The notes under the pieces: model-generated
What the model was told of the DNA's origin: nothing
Database searches by the model: none
What the model saw: the letters and a program-made list of their open reading frames with translations, nothing else
NCBI RefSeq assembly: GCF_024400215.1
Contig: NZ_CP053748.1
Coordinates: forward strand, 5,890,001-5,954,000
DNA: 64,000 bases
Origin: Massilia sp. erpn
GTDB taxonomy: Bacteria > Pseudomonadota > Gammaproteobacteria > Burkholderiales > Burkholderiaceae_D
Direction of reading: 5' to 3'
Part shown: positions 8,619 through 16,451 of the stretch, one piece after another
Numbering within the stretch: the stretch's first letter is position 1
Layout of the letters: each line of letters begins with the position of its first letter
Position numbers and translations under genes: made by a program

Positions 8619-9098
8619 ATGAACACTAGCCTTACCCCTACGCCGCCGGCCACCGACAACAGCGCAGCCGCGCCGGCACCGGCCGCCGCGGGCGCCGCAC
8701 CGGCTTCGGCCCGCGCCCTGCTCAAGCAACTGCAAACGCAATTCCCCGCCTTCCGCGACTGCCTGCCGCTGTCGATCGGCATCGACAAGCAGATCCTGGC
8801 CCAGTTGCCGGAAATCGACCGCAAGCTGATGCGCGCCGCGCTCGGCATCCACACCGGCTCGCAGCGCTATCTGCGCGTCATGGAGAAAGCCAAGGTACGC
8901 GTCAACCTGGACGGCAGCGAAGGCGCGGAAGTCACCGACGTGCACCGCAAGCACGCCAAGGATGTGCTGCAGGAGCGCTTCAAGAAAGAGGCCGAACGTA
9001 AGAAGGCCGAGCGCGATGCCGCCGCGGCCGAGGAGGCGAACCGCCGCCGCCAGGAAAAGCTGGAACAGCTGACCGCCAAATTCTCGCGCAAAGGCTGA
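8619..9098 (+). CDS. ProQ/FinO-domain RNA-binding protein
   Basis: A 159-residue protein with a low-complexity Ala/Pro N-terminus (about 1-28), a ProQ/FinO domain (about 30-130; recognisable in LLKQLQTQFPAFRDCLPL and the following IGIDKQIL) and a Lys/Glu/Arg-rich helical tail. ProQ/FinO proteins are RNA chaperones that bind structured sRNAs and mRNA 3' ends. The domain order (tail after the FinO domain, no C-terminal Tudor-like domain) is that of the short betaproteobacterial form. An in-frame TTG nine bases upstream is an alternative start. The stop overlaps the next ATG as TGATG, so it is coupled to an RNase D-like exonuclease gene, a sensible RNA-metabolism pair. Confidence 0.87.
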   Translation: MNTSLTPTPPATDNSAAAPAPAAAGAAPASARALLKQLQTQFPAFRDCLPLSIGIDKQILAQLPEIDRKLMRAALGIHTGSQRYLRVMEKAKVRVNLDGSEGAEVTDVHRKHAKDVLQERFKKEAERKKAERDAAAAEEANRRRQEKLEQLTAKFSRKG

Positions 9099-9751
9099 TG
9101 AGCGAAACCGCGCAGCAGGAAGCCGAGCTGCCGCCCTACCCCGGCATCACGCTGGCCGCAGTGCGCCTGGTGCGTTCCGCGGCCGACGCGGAAGCGGCGC
9201 AGGCGGCACTGCTGGCATCGGACGTGATCGGCTTCGATACCGAATCGAAGCCGACGTTCCAAAAGGGCCAGCATTCCGACGGCCCGCATCTGATCCAGCT
9301 GGCCAGCGACGAGCTGGCCTATCTGTTCCAGGTCGGGCCGAACGTGGGACCGCTGCTGCCGGCGCTCAAAGCCATTCTCGAATCCGAACAGACCATGAAG
9401 GTCGGCTTCGGCCTGTCCGACGATATGAAGCGGGTGCGCGCCAAGCTCGGCATCGAACCGCTGAAAGTGGTCGACCTGTCCGTGGCCTTGCGCGGCGGCC
9501 AGCGCAACGACCTGGGCGCCAAAAGCGCCGTCGCCAAATTCTTCGGCCAGAAGCTGCAAAAGTCGAAGAAGATCTCCACCACCAACTGGGCCGCGCCGCG
9601 CCTCAGTGAAAAGCAAATCCTCTACGCCGCCGACGACGCCCAGGTCGCCCTGCGCGTCTTCCGCCGCTGGATCGCCAACGGCAACGTCCTGCCGCCGCAA
9701 AAGCCGCCCAAAGTGCGCCGCCCGCGCCCCCAGCCACCCACCCAGGCCTGA
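9098..9751 (+). CDS. 3'-5' exonuclease, RNase D-like (DEDDy family)
   Basis: A 217-residue single-domain exonuclease. Motif Exo I is visible as VIGFDTESKP (D and E metal ligands), the middle aspartate lies in GFGLSDDMKRV, and Exo III is LYAADDAQVALRVF, with the Y-x3-D pattern of DEDDy enzymes. The HRDC domains of full RNase D are missing, so it is a stand-alone domain acting on RNA or DNA. It is coupled by a one-base overlap to the ProQ-domain gene. A large palindromic repeat follows immediately and could protect or terminate the mRNA. Confidence 0.85.
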   Translation: MSETAQQEAELPPYPGITLAAVRLVRSAADAEAAQAALLASDVIGFDTESKPTFQKGQHSDGPHLIQLASDELAYLFQVGPNVGPLLPALKAILESEQTMKVGFGLSDDMKRVRAKLGIEPLKVVDLSVALRGGQRNDLGAKSAVAKFFGQKLQKSKKISTTNWAAPRLSEKQILYAADDAQVALRVFRRWIANGNVLPPQKPPKVRRPRPQPPTQA

Positions 9752-9757
9752 CGACAG

Positions 9758-9807
9758 CTGAGCCCGTGTCCGATTGGTGTCAGGCACCAAGGTGGACACG
9801 GGCTCAG
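9758..9807. repeat. Palindromic intergenic repeat, copy 1
   Basis: A 50-base element with a perfect 14-bp outer stem (CTGAGCCCGTGTCC, 9758-9771, with its complement at 9794-9807) and an inner hairpin TTGGTG/CACCAA separated by TCAGG. The inner core TGGTGtcaggCACCA is shared with the two units at 48.9 kb. It lies 6 bases after the exonuclease stop, and the MocR gene's TGA stop (9804-9806) falls inside it. It probably serves as a two-way transcription or mRNA-end barrier. Confidence 0.88.
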
Positions 9808-11219
9808 CCTTGGAGCTGGTCGCGGGCGAGCTGGCCGAGGGTGGCGATGGCCGCTTCCTGCTCGGCGTCCCAGTGGTAACCGTAGTTCAGGCGCAGGCAG
9901 TGGCGGAAGGCGCGCTTGGCGGAGAAGATCGGCCCCGGTGCGACGCTGATCCCGTGCGCCAGCGCGCAACGGTGCAGGACCAGGGCGTCGACGCCTTCGG
10001 GCAAGGCGACCCACAGGAAGTAGCCACCCTGCGGTTGCGTAAACCGGGTGCCGGGCGGGAAGTGACGGGCGATCGCCTGCATCATCTTTTCCTGCTGGCC
10101 GGCGAGCGCGCCGCGCAACTGGCGCAGGTGGCGGTCGTAGCCGCCCTGCCCCAGGTATTCGGCCAGCGCCAGCTGCGAGGGCATGGCGGCGGCCAGGCTG
10201 GTGGTCAGCTTCAGGCGTTCGACATTGCGCGCGAAGCGCCCCGGCGCGGCCCAGCCGACGCGAAAGCCGGGCGCCAGACATTTGGAGAACGAGCTGCAGT
10301 GCATTACCAGCCCTTTGCCGTCATAGCGCTTGGCGAGCGCGGGACGCTGGGCGCCGAAATACAGCTCGCCGTACACATCGTCCTCGATCAGCGGCACCTC
10401 GTGGCGCGCCAGCAATTCGACCAGGGCTTGCTTTTTCTCGGGCGGCATCAGGCTGCCCAGCGGATTCTGGAAGCTGGTCATGAGCCAGCAGGCTTGCGGC
10501 TTATGCTGCTCCAGCGCCTCGGCCAGCGCGCCCAGCTCCATGCCTTCGCGCGGATGGGTTGCCACCTCAACCGCCTTCAGGCCGACGCGCTCCAGCGCCT
10601 GCAAGGCGGCATAGAAAGTGGGCGACTCCACCAGCACCGTATCGCCGGGATGGGCCACCGCCTGCAGGCAAAGATTGAGCGCTTCCAGCGCGCCATTGGT
10701 GATGACGATTTCGTCGGCTGCCACCTGCACGCCATCGAGCTGGTAGCGCAGCGCGATCTGGCGCCGCAGTTCGGCATTGCCCGGCGGCAGATTAGCCACC
10801 GTACCCCAGGGGTCGATGTGGCGCAAGGCGGATGCGGCCGCGCGCGCCAGCTTCTCCAGCGGGAACAGCAGGGGACTGGGAAAGGCCGAACCGAAAGGCA
10901 CGTTGCTGCGCTCGCGGCCGGCATCCAGCACGGAAAATACCAGCTCGCTGACGTCAACCACGGTCGATACGCCGTCGGGCCGCGAAGCTTCCGGCTCCGG
11001 CGCCAGCGGCTGGCGCTGCGCCACGTAGTAGCCGGAGCGCGGACGCGACTCGATGGCGCCGCGCGCTTCAAGCAGATAGTAGGCCTGGAAGACGGTCGAT
11101 GGGCTGACGCCGCGCCGTTCCTGCTGCTGGCGCACGGACGGCAGGCGCTCGCCGGGCCGCAGCACATTTTTTGCGATCATGCCGGCGATTTCCTCGGCCA
11201 GCGCTTCGTAAAGCTTCAA
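9804..11219 (-). CDS. MocR/PdxR-type GntR regulator with aminotransferase domain
   Basis: A 471-residue chimeric regulator. A GntR winged helix at the N-terminus (LRPGERLPSVRQ, GVSPSTVFQAYYLLEARG) is fused to a class I aminotransferase-like domain that binds PLP; the Schiff-base lysine is in CSSFSKCLAPGFRVGW. MocR proteins sense PLP or amino-compound ligands. I choose a TTG start at 11219 because GGGAG lies 6-7 bases before it and the winged helix begins at once; no in-frame ATG upstream gives a sensible length. The last codons and stop lie in the palindromic repeat. It is divergent from a cytochrome c gene, a possible target. Confidence 0.88.
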   Translation of the reverse strand: MKLYEALAEEIAGMIAKNVLRPGERLPSVRQQQERRGVSPSTVFQAYYLLEARGAIESRPRSGYYVAQRQPLAPEPEASRPDGVSTVVDVSELVFSVLDAGRERSNVPFGSAFPSPLLFPLEKLARAAASALRHIDPWGTVANLPPGNAELRRQIALRYQLDGVQVAADEIVITNGALEALNLCLQAVAHPGDTVLVESPTFYAALQALERVGLKAVEVATHPREGMELGALAEALEQHKPQACWLMTSFQNPLGSLMPPEKKQALVELLARHEVPLIEDDVYGELYFGAQRPALAKRYDGKGLVMHCSSFSKCLAPGFRVGWAAPGRFARNVERLKLTTSLAAAMPSQLALAEYLGQGGYDRHLRQLRGALAGQQEKMMQAIARHFPPGTRFTQPQGGYFLWVALPEGVDALVLHRCALAHGISVAPGPIFSAKRAFRHCLRLNYGYHWDAEQEAAIATLGQLARDQLQG

Positions 11220-11252
11220 CTCTTCTCCCGGTCGAGGATTGCAAACTGATCC

Positions 11253-11318
11253 CCTGTTTCTATTGCCCTTCTGAGCCTGTTCTTCTTCGGCGGCGGAGTA
11301 TATCCTGTCCCTTTTACC
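11253..11318. promoter_or_regulatory. Imperfect direct repeats, candidate MocR operator
   Basis: In the divergent spacer, CCTGTTTCTATTGCC (11253-11267) and CCTGTCCCTTTTACC (11304-11318) agree at 11 of 15 positions, in the same orientation, with starts 51 bases apart (about five helical turns). MocR regulators commonly bind direct repeats in their own divergent promoter regions. The assignment is inference from position and arrangement. Confidence 0.4.
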
Positions 11319-11355
11319 GTACAAACGCCCAATTTTAAGCAAAACGGTTCTCTTT

Positions 11356-12063
11356 ATGCCAATTCTTTCGTTTTCGCTGCGGAACAGCGCCATTGCGGCG
11401 CTGGCTGCCGCCTTGCCGCTGCTGGCCGCAGCCGCGCCGGCGGCCTTGCCGGACACGCTGGAACAACGCGTGGCGGCCTGCGTCGCCTGCCACAAGGCCA
11501 AAGAACAGAGCGATGCCTTCTTCCCGCGCATCGCCGGCAAACCGGCCGGCTATCTGTATAACCAGCTGCTTAATTTCCGCGACGGCCGCCGCCAGTATCC
11601 GATGATGACGTATATGGTGGAGCAGCTGCCGGACGCGTACCTGCGCGAGATCGCCGAATACTTCGCCGGGCAGCATCCGCCCTATCCGGCGGCGCAGAAC
11701 AGCGGCGCCACCCAGGCCCAGCTCGAAAGGGGACGCAGCCTGGCGCTGCAAGGCGATGCCGGCAAAAAGATCCCGGCCTGCGTCGCCTGTCATGGCGAGA
11801 AGCTGACCGGCGTGGCGCCTGCCATTCCCGGTCTGGTCGGCCTGCCGCGCGACTATATCAATTCCCAGTTCGGCGCCTGGAAGAACCAGAAACGCAAGGC
11901 CCATGCGCCGGACTGCATGGCCGACGTGGCCGGCCGCCTGAGCGAAGCCGATGTGGCGGCCGTCTCCAGCTGGCTCTCGACCCAGGTGGCCGACGCCGGC
12001 GACCGTCCCGCCACCGCCCACGCCAAGCCGCTGCCGCTCAAATGCGGCGGCGTGCCGCAATAA
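11356..12063 (+). CDS. Diheme c-type cytochrome
   Basis: A 235-residue periplasmic protein. It has a signal peptide (about 1-30, Ala-rich, cut before LPDTLEQ) and two heme c sites, CVACH at about 42-46 and again near 142, each in a cytochrome c domain with later Met ligand candidates (PMMTYM and PDCM). Two-domain diheme architecture with c4-like spacing suggests an electron shuttle to a terminal oxidase. The next gene, a triheme cytochrome, starts 11 bases after the stop, so the two form an operon. No dehydrogenase subunit is next to them. Confidence 0.88.
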   Translation: MPILSFSLRNSAIAALAAALPLLAAAAPAALPDTLEQRVAACVACHKAKEQSDAFFPRIAGKPAGYLYNQLLNFRDGRRQYPMMTYMVEQLPDAYLREIAEYFAGQHPPYPAAQNSGATQAQLERGRSLALQGDAGKKIPACVACHGEKLTGVAPAIPGLVGLPRDYINSQFGAWKNQKRKAHAPDCMADVAGRLSEADVAAVSSWLSTQVADAGDRPATAHAKPLPLKCGGVPQ

Positions 12064-12074
12064 GGGGTGCCGCG

Positions 12075-13358
12075 ATGAAGAAGAAAATCCTCACTCTGTT
12101 CGCCGCCCTGCTGGTCCTGCTGGCCGCCGCCGCATTGTGGCTATGGCCCAAGGACGATGCGGGCGCGCCAGCCAGCGCCGCCTTCCAGTCCCTGCCGGCG
12201 GCCGAGAAAGTGGCGCGCGGCGCCTATCTGGCCAAGGCCGGCGACTGCATGGCCTGCCACACCACGCGCGGCGGCGTCGCCTTTGCCGGCGGCCGCGCCC
12301 TGCAAACCCCGTTCGGCAATGTGATCGCGCCGAACATCACGTCGGACAAGGAAAACGGCATCGGCAGCTGGAGCGCCGACGATTTCTGGAACGCCCTGCA
12401 CAACGGCAAATCGAAAAATGGCCGCCTGCTGTATCCGGCCTTCCCCTACACCGACTACACCAAGGTCACGCGCGATGATTCCGACGCGCTGTACGCCTAC
12501 TTCCAGACCGTGCCTGCGCATCCGCAGGCCAACCGTCCACACGAGCTGCGCTTCCCTTACAACCAGCAGCTCACGCTGGCGGTGTGGCGCGCCATGTACT
12601 TCAAGCCTGCCGTCTATCAGCCGGACAATGGCAAGCCGGCCGAGTGGAACCGCGGCGCCTATCTGGTGCAGGGCCTGGGCCACTGCATCGCCTGCCACAG
12701 CACGCGCAACGCCCTGGGCGCCAGCGACGGCGGCCTGAATGGCGGCATGATCCCGGTGCTGGGCTGGTATGCGCCTTCGCTGAATTCCGACCGCGAAGCG
12801 GGCCTGGGCGACTGGCAGACGCCGCATATCGAGCAGCTGCTGAAAACCGGCATCGCGCCGCGCGCCACCGTATTCGGCCCGATGGCCGAGGTGGTGCGCC
12901 AAAGCCTGCAGCATCTGAACGACGCCGATATCGGCGCCATGGCCCTGTATCTGAAGTCGCTGCCGGCGCCGGACGGCAAGCCCGAGCCCTATGAACGCGA
13001 GAAGAGCAGCGAGGCCATCGCCTTCCTGGCGGCGGGCGCGAAGATCTATAAATCGCAGTGCATGGACTGTCATGGCGAAAACGGTGAAGGCATCCCGCCC
13101 GCCTATCCGCCGCTGGCCGGCAACCGCGCGCTGACCATGGACGAAGCGGTCAATCCCATCCGCATCGTGCTGAATGGCGGCTTCCCGCCCGGCACGGCGG
13201 GCAATCCGCGCCCTTACGGCATGCCGCCGTTCAGCCATGCGCTGAACGATGTGGAGGTGGCGGCCGTGGTGTCCTATCTGCGCAGCGCCTGGGGCAATAA
13301 TGCGCGCCCAGTGAGCAGCGTCGAGGTGAACCGCTACCGTAATGTGCCGCTGGAATAG
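12075..13358 (+). CDS. Triheme cytochrome c, alcohol/gluconate dehydrogenase subunit type
   Basis: A 427-residue protein with an uncleaved or signal-type N-terminal hydrophobic segment (about 4-22) and three heme c motifs: CMACH (about 58), CIACH (about 203) and CMDCH (about 329). Length and three-domain layout match the cytochrome subunit of membrane alcohol, gluconate or sorbitol dehydrogenases, which passes electrons to ubiquinone. The start at 12075 is chosen because GGGG precedes it and the basic MKKK signal begins there. The catalytic and small subunits are not adjacent; a GMC oxidoreductase and small Tat protein lie 31 kb away. Confidence 0.87.
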   Translation: MKKKILTLFAALLVLLAAAALWLWPKDDAGAPASAAFQSLPAAEKVARGAYLAKAGDCMACHTTRGGVAFAGGRALQTPFGNVIAPNITSDKENGIGSWSADDFWNALHNGKSKNGRLLYPAFPYTDYTKVTRDDSDALYAYFQTVPAHPQANRPHELRFPYNQQLTLAVWRAMYFKPAVYQPDNGKPAEWNRGAYLVQGLGHCIACHSTRNALGASDGGLNGGMIPVLGWYAPSLNSDREAGLGDWQTPHIEQLLKTGIAPRATVFGPMAEVVRQSLQHLNDADIGAMALYLKSLPAPDGKPEPYEREKSSEAIAFLAAGAKIYKSQCMDCHGENGEGIPPAYPPLAGNRALTMDEAVNPIRIVLNGGFPPGTAGNPRPYGMPPFSHALNDVEVAAVVSYLRSAWGNNARPVSSVEVNRYRNVPLE

Positions 13359-13392
13359 TCTTTTCAGACTAGCAATTTAAAAGCCAAAACGT

Positions 13393-13436
13393 AGCGGCTT
13401 GCGCGTAAAATGACAGCAGGTCACGCCCAAGCCGCT
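13393..13436. promoter_or_regulatory. Inverted repeat upstream of the HExxH secreted protein gene
   Basis: Perfect 9-base arms AGCGGCTTG (13393-13401) and CAAGCCGCT (13428-13436) are separated by 26 bases that include a -10-like TAAAAT. The right arm ends 7 bases before the next start codon. It could be an operator or an mRNA hairpin that affects translation; nothing decides between these. Confidence 0.35.
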
Positions 13437-13443
13437 TACGATT

Positions 13444-14130
13444 ATGCTAATAATATTACGTAGTGTTTTGCCCGTCCTGCTGGGCCTTGCCGCCAGCTGC
13501 GCGGTGCAGGCGCAGGGCTTCGAAGCCCGCTGCGCCAGCGAGCTCCAGTCCCGCTTCCAGGTGACGTCTTCCAGCGCGGGCTATACGGTGGACAATACTG
13601 TCGCCACCAAGGTGCTGCATAACCGCGCCGTACACAATAGCGCCGGCGATATGATGCTGGGCCTGACTTCGGCCACCTCCCGCGTCGAAGTCAGCATCGA
13701 CGGCCACGTCCTGCAAGACCCGGGCAGCGGACGCGAATGCCTGGCGCCGCGGATCAGCGTCGATCTGCGCTACCTTCCCCTGCAAGTGTATGTGGCACGC
13801 GAGTTTTCACCGGCCGGCTGTCCTTACCGCGCCGTGCTCGATCATGAGATGGAGCACGTCAATCTCTATCTGCAGCACCTGCCCAAGGTGGCGGGACTGG
13901 TGCGGCAGGAGCTGGAAAAGCGCTACCACGGCGCGCCGCTGTATGCGGCCAGCGGCGCGGGCCTGGAAGTCCTGGCCGATCAGGTCGACGCCTGGCTCTG
14001 GCCCATGATCAAGAGCGAAATGCAGCGCGTCGAAATCTATCAGAAGGCCTTCGACAGCGACGAGGAATCGTTCCGCCTCAGCGCAGCCTGCCAGGGGGAG
14101 CTGGGGCTCAACCTACGTTCGCGCTATTGA
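13444..14130 (+). CDS. Secreted protein with HExxH motif (DUF922-like putative metalloprotease)
   Basis: A 228-residue protein with a signal peptide (about 1-23, ending AVQAQ). The central segment LDHEMEHVNLYLQHL contains HEMEH, the HExxH zinc-peptidase motif, followed by a long helix, as in the DUF922-type predicted secreted zinc proteases. Four cysteines may form disulfides in the periplasm. No third zinc ligand can be assigned with confidence. Its substrate is unknown. It is transcribed alone and converges with the truncated RlmI-like gene. Confidence 0.65.
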   Translation: MLIILRSVLPVLLGLAASCAVQAQGFEARCASELQSRFQVTSSSAGYTVDNTVATKVLHNRAVHNSAGDMMLGLTSATSRVEVSIDGHVLQDPGSGRECLAPRISVDLRYLPLQVYVAREFSPAGCPYRAVLDHEMEHVNLYLQHLPKVAGLVRQELEKRYHGAPLYAASGAGLEVLADQVDAWLWPMIKSEMQRVEIYQKAFDSDEESFRLSAACQGELGLNLRSRY

Positions 14131-14142
14131 AGACGGCCCGCT

Positions 14143-14778
14143 TCAGCGCGGATATTCGAAGCCGGTGCGCAAGTCCATCGGAAAGCCGCGTCCACCCTGG
14201 CTGACGGTCAGGCGCTGCGGCGGCTCTTCGCCGGCCAGCGCGCCCGGTTTGACCATCAGGCCTTCGCCCTTGCGCATCAGCGCATCGCAGCGCTCATATA
14301 CATTCGGGCAGCCCGTTCCCGCCAGCAGCGCCTGCACGATGGGCACCTTCCACGCATCCACCGCGCCCGACTGGAACTGGCAGATCAGATAGCCGCCTTT
14401 GCCGCCGTAGCTGTGCACCAGCAGGCCGGACAAACCGTCCGCGTCGCCATCGATCAGTTGCACCAGTTCCTGCGGCGCGGCCTGGGCCAGGGCCGGCGCG
14501 CGTTTTTCCAGGGCGGCCTTGACGCGGCGCTTCATCATCGCGTGATCGACCGGCTCGTCCTCGCGCAGCGTCCAGATGCGGGCGGCAATCTGCGACTTGG
14601 CGCTGTAGCCTGCGCGCGCCAGAAAGCGCCGCGCCGACGATTGCACAATGGCAGTCGCTCCAGCCTTCATTTTTTCCTGGGGACGGCCTTCGACCTTCTC
14701 GATGGCCGATTGATAGATCCAGGGCGAACCGGCGAGTATGCCCGCTTCCTTGCCCTGTTTGATGGTGATGATAAGCAT
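14143..14778 (-). CDS. C-terminally truncated RlmI-like protein (PUA plus central domain only)
   Basis: A 211-residue protein that aligns by eye with the N-terminal half of RlmI, the 23S rRNA m5C1962 methyltransferase (about 396 residues). A PUA domain (about 1-75) is followed by the central domain with DGDADGLSGLLVHSYGG and YERCDALMRKGEGL. It stops right where the SAM-binding Rossmann domain should begin: the family string VDLRxGxKTGFYLDQR survives as MDLRTGFEYPR, then the stop. The opposite-strand gene begins 12 bases further, so no methyltransferase domain follows. It can bind RNA at most. Start chosen at 14778 (AGG just upstream); 14784 is also possible. Confidence 0.7.
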   Translation of the reverse strand: MLIITIKQGKEAGILAGSPWIYQSAIEKVEGRPQEKMKAGATAIVQSSARRFLARAGYSAKSQIAARIWTLREDEPVDHAMMKRRVKAALEKRAPALAQAAPQELVQLIDGDADGLSGLLVHSYGGKGGYLICQFQSGAVDAWKVPIVQALLAGTGCPNVYERCDALMRKGEGLMVKPGALAGEEPPQRLTVSQGGRGFPMDLRTGFEYPR

Positions 14779-14989
14779 GTGCATCCTGTCTGAGGTGGCC
14801 GCAAAAGCGGGCGGCCAATCCAGCATCTTACAGGATCGCCGCGCTGCCGCGCCAGCGCGGCGATCCAGCCCAGTCCCGGTTGCCGGCATTCTATTCCCGC
14901 CCGCGCGCAGTTTGTCGCAAGGCGGCGGCCCTCGTCACGGCGCTGAAATACTATCTGCCCATACCGATCACAAACCCAAGGAGGAGACC

Positions 14990-15772
14990 ATGCTTGAACT
15001 GAAAACCATTCCGGCCGCCGCGCGCGGCATCGTGCTCGTCGCCGGCCTGCTGGCCGCTGCCGCGCCGCTGAGCCAGGCCGTGGCCGGTCCCGCCAGCTGG
15101 TTCCGCGGCGAGCGCGTGCAGGGCAGCGGCAAGATCGTCAAACAGAGCCGCGAACCGGGCCACTTCAGCGGCATCGGTCTGGGCATGAGCGGCAATGTCG
15201 AGATCCGCGTCGGCAATAGCGAAAGCGTGACGATCGAGACCGACGAGAATATCCTGCCGCTGATCGAAACCGTGGTCGAAAACGGCACGCTGAAAATCCG
15301 CCCGGTGAAGAAGGATACCTCCTTCGATACGCGCAATCTGCGCATCGTGGTGCAGGCGCGCGCGCTGGAAAAAGTCTCGGTCGGCGGCTCCGGCAACGTC
15401 GAGGTGAACGGTATGCGCGGCGAGCGCCTGCAATTCGATGTGGGCGGTTCCGGCAACATCAATGCACGCGGACTGGAAGGCGCATCGGTAGCGGTGTCGC
15501 TGGGCGGCAGCGGCAGCCTGAAAGCCAGCGGCATGGCGGAGAACGTGAACGTGTCGATCGGCGGTTCGGGCAAGGTGGCGCTCGGCCAGCTGCAGGCGCG
15601 CAATGTGACGGTCAGCATCGGCGGTTCGGGCGAAGCGATCGTGTGGGCCAAGGAATCGCTGAACACCAGCGTGGCCGGTTCGGGCGACGTCTCCTATTAC
15701 GGCGATCCGCGTGTGAACAAGAACGTGACGGGTTCGGGCTCGGTGCGCCGCGCCGGCGGCGTGCCGCAATAG
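14990..15772 (+). CDS. Secreted DUF2807 protein with GGSG beta-repeats
   Basis: A 260-residue protein with a signal peptide (about 1-32) and a DUF2807 'GIN' domain: a right-handed beta-helix built from short turns, each marked by GGSGN, GGSGS or GGSGK. At least six such turns are visible from about residue 125 onwards (VSVGGSGNVEV, FDVGGSGNINA, VSLGGSGSLKA and so on). Such proteins are exported and often envelope-associated; the molecular role is unknown. A very strong ribosome binding site, AAGGAGGAG, precedes the ATG. The C-terminus RRAGGVPQ lacks any anchor. Confidence 0.88.
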   Translation: MLELKTIPAAARGIVLVAGLLAAAAPLSQAVAGPASWFRGERVQGSGKIVKQSREPGHFSGIGLGMSGNVEIRVGNSESVTIETDENILPLIETVVENGTLKIRPVKKDTSFDTRNLRIVVQARALEKVSVGGSGNVEVNGMRGERLQFDVGGSGNINARGLEGASVAVSLGGSGSLKASGMAENVNVSIGGSGKVALGQLQARNVTVSIGGSGEAIVWAKESLNTSVAGSGDVSYYGDPRVNKNVTGSGSVRRAGGVPQ

Positions 15773-15790
15773 ACACAACAGTGGACGGAT

Positions 15791-15818
15791 AAAAAACTGC
15801 CCGGTGGGAACCGGGCAG
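15791..15818 (-). terminator. Rho-independent terminator of the copper-chaperone operon
   Basis: A perfect 9-bp stem CTGCCCGGT/ACCGGGCAG (15797-15805 with 15810-15818, loop GGGA), followed on the minus strand by six Ts (complement of 15791-15796). It may also hold up plus-strand transcription from the DUF2807 gene, but there is no T-run in that direction. Confidence 0.75.
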
Positions 15819-15953
15819 ATAAAGGGATGATATGAGAAGGTGAAGAAAGGTACTGCAGTTACATCGATACCCACGGCCAGCGAGCCGCAGGGTGAGCACT
15901 GCCGCCGCCGCTGCGCGGCGGGCGTCAATGCTGATTAATACGGGGGTGGCGGC

Positions 15954-16412
15954 TTAGTGGCCGGCGTGAGCGCGCGCGGGCGGGCTGTAATTGATCGGCT
16001 TGACCGGTACTTGCACTTCCACGGTCTCGCGCTTCTTGTCCTTCTTCTCGAAGGTCAGTTTCAAAGGCACGGTGTCGCCTTCTTTCAGCTGGCGTTTCAG
16101 CTGCATCAGCATGACGTGATAGCTGCCCGGCTTGAGTTCGACCGTTTTGCCGGCCGGCAGATCGATGCCATCGACCTCGGACATCTTCATCACATTGTTT
16201 TCCATCGACATCTGGTGCAACTCGGCATTCGCAACCGTCGTTTCCACGCCGACCAGGCGCGCGTCCTGCGCCGATTGCAGCTGCATGAAGGCGCCGCTGG
16301 CTTTAGCGGCAGGGACGGTGGCGCGCGCCCAGCTTTCGCTGACGGTGACTTGAGCCATGGCGGAGGCGGCGAACGCCATGGAAATGGCGCATGCAAAGAA
16401 TTGCTTTTTCAT
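15954..16412 (-). CDS. Periplasmic copper chaperone PCu(A)C
   Basis: A 152-residue protein with a signal peptide (about 1-20, ending AMA). It carries the PCuAC copper site H-x-M ... M-x(n)-H-x-M: LHQMSMENNVMKM near residues 65-78 and GSYHVMLM near 97-104. PCuAC binds Cu(I) in the periplasm and supplies it to the CuA or CuB centres of cytochrome oxidases together with Sco proteins. The upstream gene is a DUF2946 protein, a frequent neighbour in copper loci. A strong terminator follows. Confidence 0.92.
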   Translation of the reverse strand: MKKQFFACAISMAFAASAMAQVTVSESWARATVPAAKASGAFMQLQSAQDARLVGVETTVANAELHQMSMENNVMKMSEVDGIDLPAGKTVELKPGSYHVMLMQLKRQLKEGDTVPLKLTFEKKDKKRETVEVQVPVKPINYSPPARAHAGH

Positions 16413-16451
16413 TCAAAACTCCTGATTTGTGTGGGAAGAACAGCTACATCA

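Noticed and set aside
14143-14889. Frameshifted full-length rlmI
   Set aside because: No methyltransferase domain is encoded in any frame downstream; the DUF922-like gene occupies the next bases on the other strand. It is a truncation, not a frameshift.
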